Positions 61,098 through 64,000 of a DNA stretch of 64,000 bases are shown one piece after another. Under the pieces are notes generated by a model that was not told where the DNA came from, made no database searches, and saw only the letters and a list, made by a program, of their open reading frames with translations. Both the position numbers and the translations under genes were made by a program. This DNA is from Gracilimonas sp. (GTDB lineage Bacteria; Bacteroidota; Rhodothermia; Balneolales; Balneolaceae). Position 1 is the first letter of the stretch, and the number at the start of each line of letters is the position of its first letter. The stretch is from contig NZ_JABURM010000005.1 in NCBI RefSeq assembly GCF_014762685.1, forward strand, positions 1,550,001 to 1,614,000, written 5' to 3'.

Positions 61098-62585
61098 TTA
61101 TTCAAATTCATCAAAGCCTCCTTCCCCAAAGTCACCTAAAGACGAAAACATGGAACCAAGCATATCAGAATATAATGTTTGGTCATCAAGGTCTTGTTTA
61201 CTGAGCATAGAATTTTGATGCAAAGCTTCTAATGCAAAATCCATCCACAGGTATTTTTCGGCTTTAGATGTATCTTTGACGTATTTTTTAACTAAACTTT
61301 CCAGCCCTTCTACCTGGTTTAAAGTTTTTTCATACTCCTTATTTGAGAGTGTGTCTGAAATATTTATTTCATTCCCATCTGCAAACCAGTCTGTAATATT
61401 TTTATAAACGGATTTTTGATTTTCTGATTTAGCCTGGGGATCGGGGAAATGAATTTTGAATGTCTTGCTAATTGCTTTACCCAGTATATGTTTAGCTACA
61501 CTTGCAGCCCCTTCCTGTTCTCCCTCGTATACCAGTTCAATTTTACCGGTCAGCGCGGGAACCATGTGATATAAATCAGCAATTCGGACAGAAGTTTCTT
61601 TTTCACCATTAACAATAGCTCTGCGTTCAGCAGAAGAGATAACCTGCTCCAAAGCTGTAATTGTCATTCTTGTTGAAACTCCGCTTTGCTGATCTACATA
61701 TTCAGACTCCCGTGCTTCAAAAGCAGCCGTTTCAATAGTTTGCCTGAATAAATCAGGAATATGAATTTTAATTCCGTTACCTCGCTCCTGCCATGCTTCC
61801 TGTTTGGTGATTTCAACTCCAATTCCCAGTTCTTTAGGATAATGAGTAATAATCTGAGAGTCTATTCTGTCTTTTAGGGGAGTAATTATATTACCCCGGT
61901 TGGTATAATCTTCCGGATTGGCTGAGAAAGCCATAGCTACATCAAGAGGAATGCGAACATTGAATCCGCGAATCTGTATATCCCGTTCCTGCATAATATT
62001 CAGAAGGGCAACCTGTATTCTTGGCTGAAGGTCGGGAAGTTCGTTAATTACAAAGATTCCCCGGTTTGTTCTGGGTATGAGTCCGAAGTTAATTACATTT
62101 TGATCAGCCAGGGTCAGTTTTTTCGTTGCTGCTTTAATCGGGTCAATATCCCCGATTAAATCAGCCACCGTTGTATCCGGAGTAGCCAGCTTCTCACCAT
62201 AACGGAAAGAACGATGCAACCACTCAATGGGGGTTTCATCTCCTTTCTCTTCAATCAGTTCCTTCGCATATTTAGAAAGTGGATTCAGCGGATCATCATT
62301 TATTTCGGAACCCTTTACAATGGGGATATATTCATCCATGAAATTGACCAAAAGACGAAGAATACGTGATTTGGCCTGCCCTCGTAACCCTAAAAGAATC
62401 ATATCATGCTTAGACAGCAAGGCATGTTGAATTTGAGGCAATACTGTTTTGTCGTATCCTAAAATACCCGGGAAAAGCTCTTCTTTGGCCTCAATTTTTT
62501 TTATCAGGTTTTTCCGTATCTCTTCTTTTACTGAAACCGATTCCCAACCACTTTTTTTAAGTTCGCCTAATGTACTCGCTTTCAT
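61098..62585 (-). CDS. BchI-like AAA+ ATPase (magnesium chelatase subunit family)
   Basis: This 495-residue ATPase has Walker A GLRGQAKS (66-73), a Walker B position reading FVINELPDL (Asn181-Glu182, where Asp-Glu is usual), FSANPEDYTNRGNIITPLKDRIDSQI with sensor and Arg finger, and a helical lid. It belongs to the MoxR/BchI branch often paired with a von Willebrand (vWA) protein; no such gene is next to it here. No chlorophyll genes are present, so a chelatase role is unlikely. It is downstream of pabB by 66 bp. Confidence 0.88.
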   Translation of the reverse strand: MKASTLGELKKSGWESVSVKEEIRKNLIKKIEAKEELFPGILGYDKTVLPQIQHALLSKHDMILLGLRGQAKSRILRLLVNFMDEYIPIVKGSEINDDPLNPLSKYAKELIEEKGDETPIEWLHRSFRYGEKLATPDTTVADLIGDIDPIKAATKKLTLADQNVINFGLIPRTNRGIFVINELPDLQPRIQVALLNIMQERDIQIRGFNVRIPLDVAMAFSANPEDYTNRGNIITPLKDRIDSQIITHYPKELGIGVEITKQEAWQERGNGIKIHIPDLFRQTIETAAFEARESEYVDQQSGVSTRMTITALEQVISSAERRAIVNGEKETSVRIADLYHMVPALTGKIELVYEGEQEGAASVAKHILGKAISKTFKIHFPDPQAKSENQKSVYKNITDWFADGNEINISDTLSNKEYEKTLNQVEGLESLVKKYVKDTSKAEKYLWMDFALEALHQNSMLSKQDLDDQTLYSDMLGSMFSSLGDFGEGGFDEFE

Positions 62586-62650
62586 TACTTCTCTTTTCTG
62601 ATATAGTGTGATATTTCCCGTGTGTGTTTATAACCCTTATTCCAAAATCT

Positions 62651-63937
62651 TCATTCAGGCTTTTTTGCAATCTCAAGTATATTTGTAATTGCCCGGGCTT
62701 TCAAAAGGGTTTCTTCCCATTCGGCGTTAGCGTCAGAGTCGCTCGTAATAGCTCCTCCCACAGGATTAACCAAATTATTTCCATCTATAATGGCCGTTCT
62801 TATGATTACATTAAAATCAAAATCTCCCTCGGGTGATATATACCCCAAGGCTCCGGAATAAACCCCTCTCTTATAATTTTCATACTCATCTATAGCCTTC
62901 ATCGCGGCAATTTTAGGAGCTCCGGTCATAGATCCCATTGGGAAACAAGCTTTGATGAGGTCGATACTTTCGGCACTCTTTTCAACCTCACATTCTACTG
63001 TTGAAACCATTTGATGTACTGTTTCAAAGCTTTGAATTTCGAACAGCTTTGAGACTTTTACACTCTTTTTTAGAGCAATCCGGCTCAAGTCATTTCTGAC
63101 CAAATCGACAATCATTAAATTTTCGGCCCGCTCTTTTTCCGAGTTTTTCAATCTTTCGATATCAAGTGAAGGATTTTGCCCCGGCAACCGTGCAGCTGTA
63201 CCTTTGATAGGCTGAGACCAAACTCTGCTTCCCTTTTTAGCTAAAAACCGCTCCGGTGATGCACAACATATTGCCAGCCCATCAACCTCTACATAACTTC
63301 CAAAGGGCACTCTGCCGGCTTCTTTCATTCTTTCATATAGATCCAGGGGATCCCCGTAAAAAGAAAATTGAAGCGGATGGGACAGGTTAATCTCATAGTA
63401 ATCACCTTCAAAAATATCCTTTTGAGCCATTTCTACCCGTTTCAGGTACTCAGTCTCCTCAATCCGGCTTTCGAGCTGAACGCTGAATTTATCAAACATT
63501 CTGATCTCTGACGGCTCTATCCCCTCGGGGAGTTCACCCTTTATTACTTGAATATTGTGTTGGGAGTCTATTTCCAGAAGCAATTCCGGTACCATAAAAA
63601 ACAAATCAGGAGCATCATTAAGAGCTTGATTTTCTGAGCTGACTTCCTCCACATAATTCTTCAAATCGTATCCTAAATATCCAAAAAGCCAATCCTCCGT
63701 TTTTGACCGAAATTTTTGAAGTGCATCCCATGGATTTCCCTTAGTAATACGTTCCTCACCATCCTCAATCACCCGGATCTCATTTCCATATGCCTTGATC
63801 CACGCCTTAGGCTGAGCAGCCAGGAAACTTTTGGTACTTGCCGGATGATTTTTCATCTGTGACTCAAGCAAAATTATCGCACCCTGCTCACGCAATCGAG
63901 TAATTAATTGTGATATGTAGTTCTGTTTTTTGGACAT
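62651..63937 (-). CDS. pabB: Aminodeoxychorismate synthase component I (PabB)
   Basis: This enzyme converts chorismate to aminodeoxychorismate for folate synthesis. The 428-residue protein has the chorismate-binding core with QPIKGTAARLPGQN (the PIKGT form with Lys is the PabB type, where anthranilate synthase has PIAGT), DLVRNDLSRI, VHQMVSTVE and GSMTGAPKIAAMKAIDEYE. The N-terminal domain (about 1-150) is the usual TrpE-like half with a degenerate tryptophan pocket. The ATG at 63937 lies in an AT-rich gap that continues to the window end. Confidence 0.92.
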   Translation of the reverse strand: MSKKQNYISQLITRLREQGAIILLESQMKNHPASTKSFLAAQPKAWIKAYGNEIRVIEDGEERITKGNPWDALQKFRSKTEDWLFGYLGYDLKNYVEEVSSENQALNDAPDLFFMVPELLLEIDSQHNIQVIKGELPEGIEPSEIRMFDKFSVQLESRIEETEYLKRVEMAQKDIFEGDYYEINLSHPLQFSFYGDPLDLYERMKEAGRVPFGSYVEVDGLAICCASPERFLAKKGSRVWSQPIKGTAARLPGQNPSLDIERLKNSEKERAENLMIVDLVRNDLSRIALKKSVKVSKLFEIQSFETVHQMVSTVECEVEKSAESIDLIKACFPMGSMTGAPKIAAMKAIDEYENYKRGVYSGALGYISPEGDFDFNVIIRTAIIDGNNLVNPVGGAITSDSDANAEWEETLLKARAITNILEIAKKPE

Positions 63938-64000
63938 AAATACAGGCGATCGAGTATAAGGCTTCTTTCACTCTTTTTGAACGTTTTTTCGTATCATTGT

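Noticed and set aside
61098-62585. Magnesium chelatase in (bacterio)chlorophyll synthesis
   Set aside because: No BchD/BchH or pigment genes in the window; the family has many other members.
1-64000. CRISPR arrays, tRNA/rRNA genes, insertion sequences, prophage
   Set aside because: I found no regular repeat-spacer array, no cloverleaf-like CCA-ended sequence, no transposase or integrase, and no phage structural gene by reading.

Overview
The window most likely comes from a marine member of the Bacteroidota/Balneolota/Rhodothermota (FCB) group, with a Balneola/Gracilimonas-like bacterium as my best guess. The basis is the gene content, not a database search: a sigma-54 activator followed by an LptE-type lipoprotein, a TIGR02757 protein, YaiO and Wzi beta-barrels, a fused E1 alpha/beta 2-oxoacid dehydrogenase, a long BNR-repeat secreted protein, and an RDD-SpoIIM-DUF4129-DUF4350-MoxR-DUF58 membrane cluster. 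Base composition is moderate (about 40-43% G+C by eye). Genes are tightly packed on both strands. I see no rRNA, tRNA, IS element, prophage or CRISPR array.

Region 1 (1-10.5 kb) is a stress or low-oxygen survival island: PEP synthase (cut by the window edge), an SDR dehydrogenase, a small heat-shock protein, a NarL-type two-component system, a YciE/YciF-type protein (DUF892), a Met/Gln-rich exported coiled-coil protein with an outer-membrane protein, a BCAM0308-family protein, a double universal stress protein and a DUF2267 protein. A short CCCCTACA-like motif recurs in several promoter gaps of this island. Three copies sit exactly 23 bp apart between the kinase and the DUF892 gene, which suggests a self-regulated regulon.

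Region 2 (10.6-22.2 kb) holds a GT2 glycosyltransferase, a MerR-type regulator, divergent heme A and heme O synthase genes (ctaA, ctaB), a degenerate esterase-fold protein, and the RDD/SpoIIM/DUF4129/DUF4350/MoxR/DUF58 cluster. Region 3 (22.3-26.2 kb) is central metabolism: the fused E1 and fumarase C.

Region 4 (26.4-32.4 kb) looks like a sphingolipid locus: serine palmitoyltransferase, a GNAT protein resembling bacterial ceramide synthase, two GT4 glycosyltransferases, and a divergent NAD-dependent epimerase-type reductase. Together they could make and glycosylate ceramide. Region 5 (32.4-44 kb) is housekeeping: mutY, a METTL7-like methyltransferase, TIGR02757, rpsU, radA, a flippase-like membrane protein, class I aldolase and a large BNR-repeat exported protein.

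Region 6 (44-54 kb) starts with a second small heat-shock gene that has a near-consensus sigma-54 promoter. It continues with a compact Hpt / response regulator / YaiO (TPR plus barrel) / HEAT / GT2 operon that looks like a small regulated exopolysaccharide synthesis and export system. A Vgb-like propeller paired with a CxxCH protein, a DUF4382 lipoprotein and a Wzi-family barrel follow. Region 7 (54-64 kb) is housekeeping: dusB, serS, an Lrp regulator, a sigma-54 activator, lptE, a TPR protein, an MBL hydrolase, a zinc-free-type L31, a BchI-like AAA ATPase and pabB. Several intergenic gaps hold REP-like hairpins.
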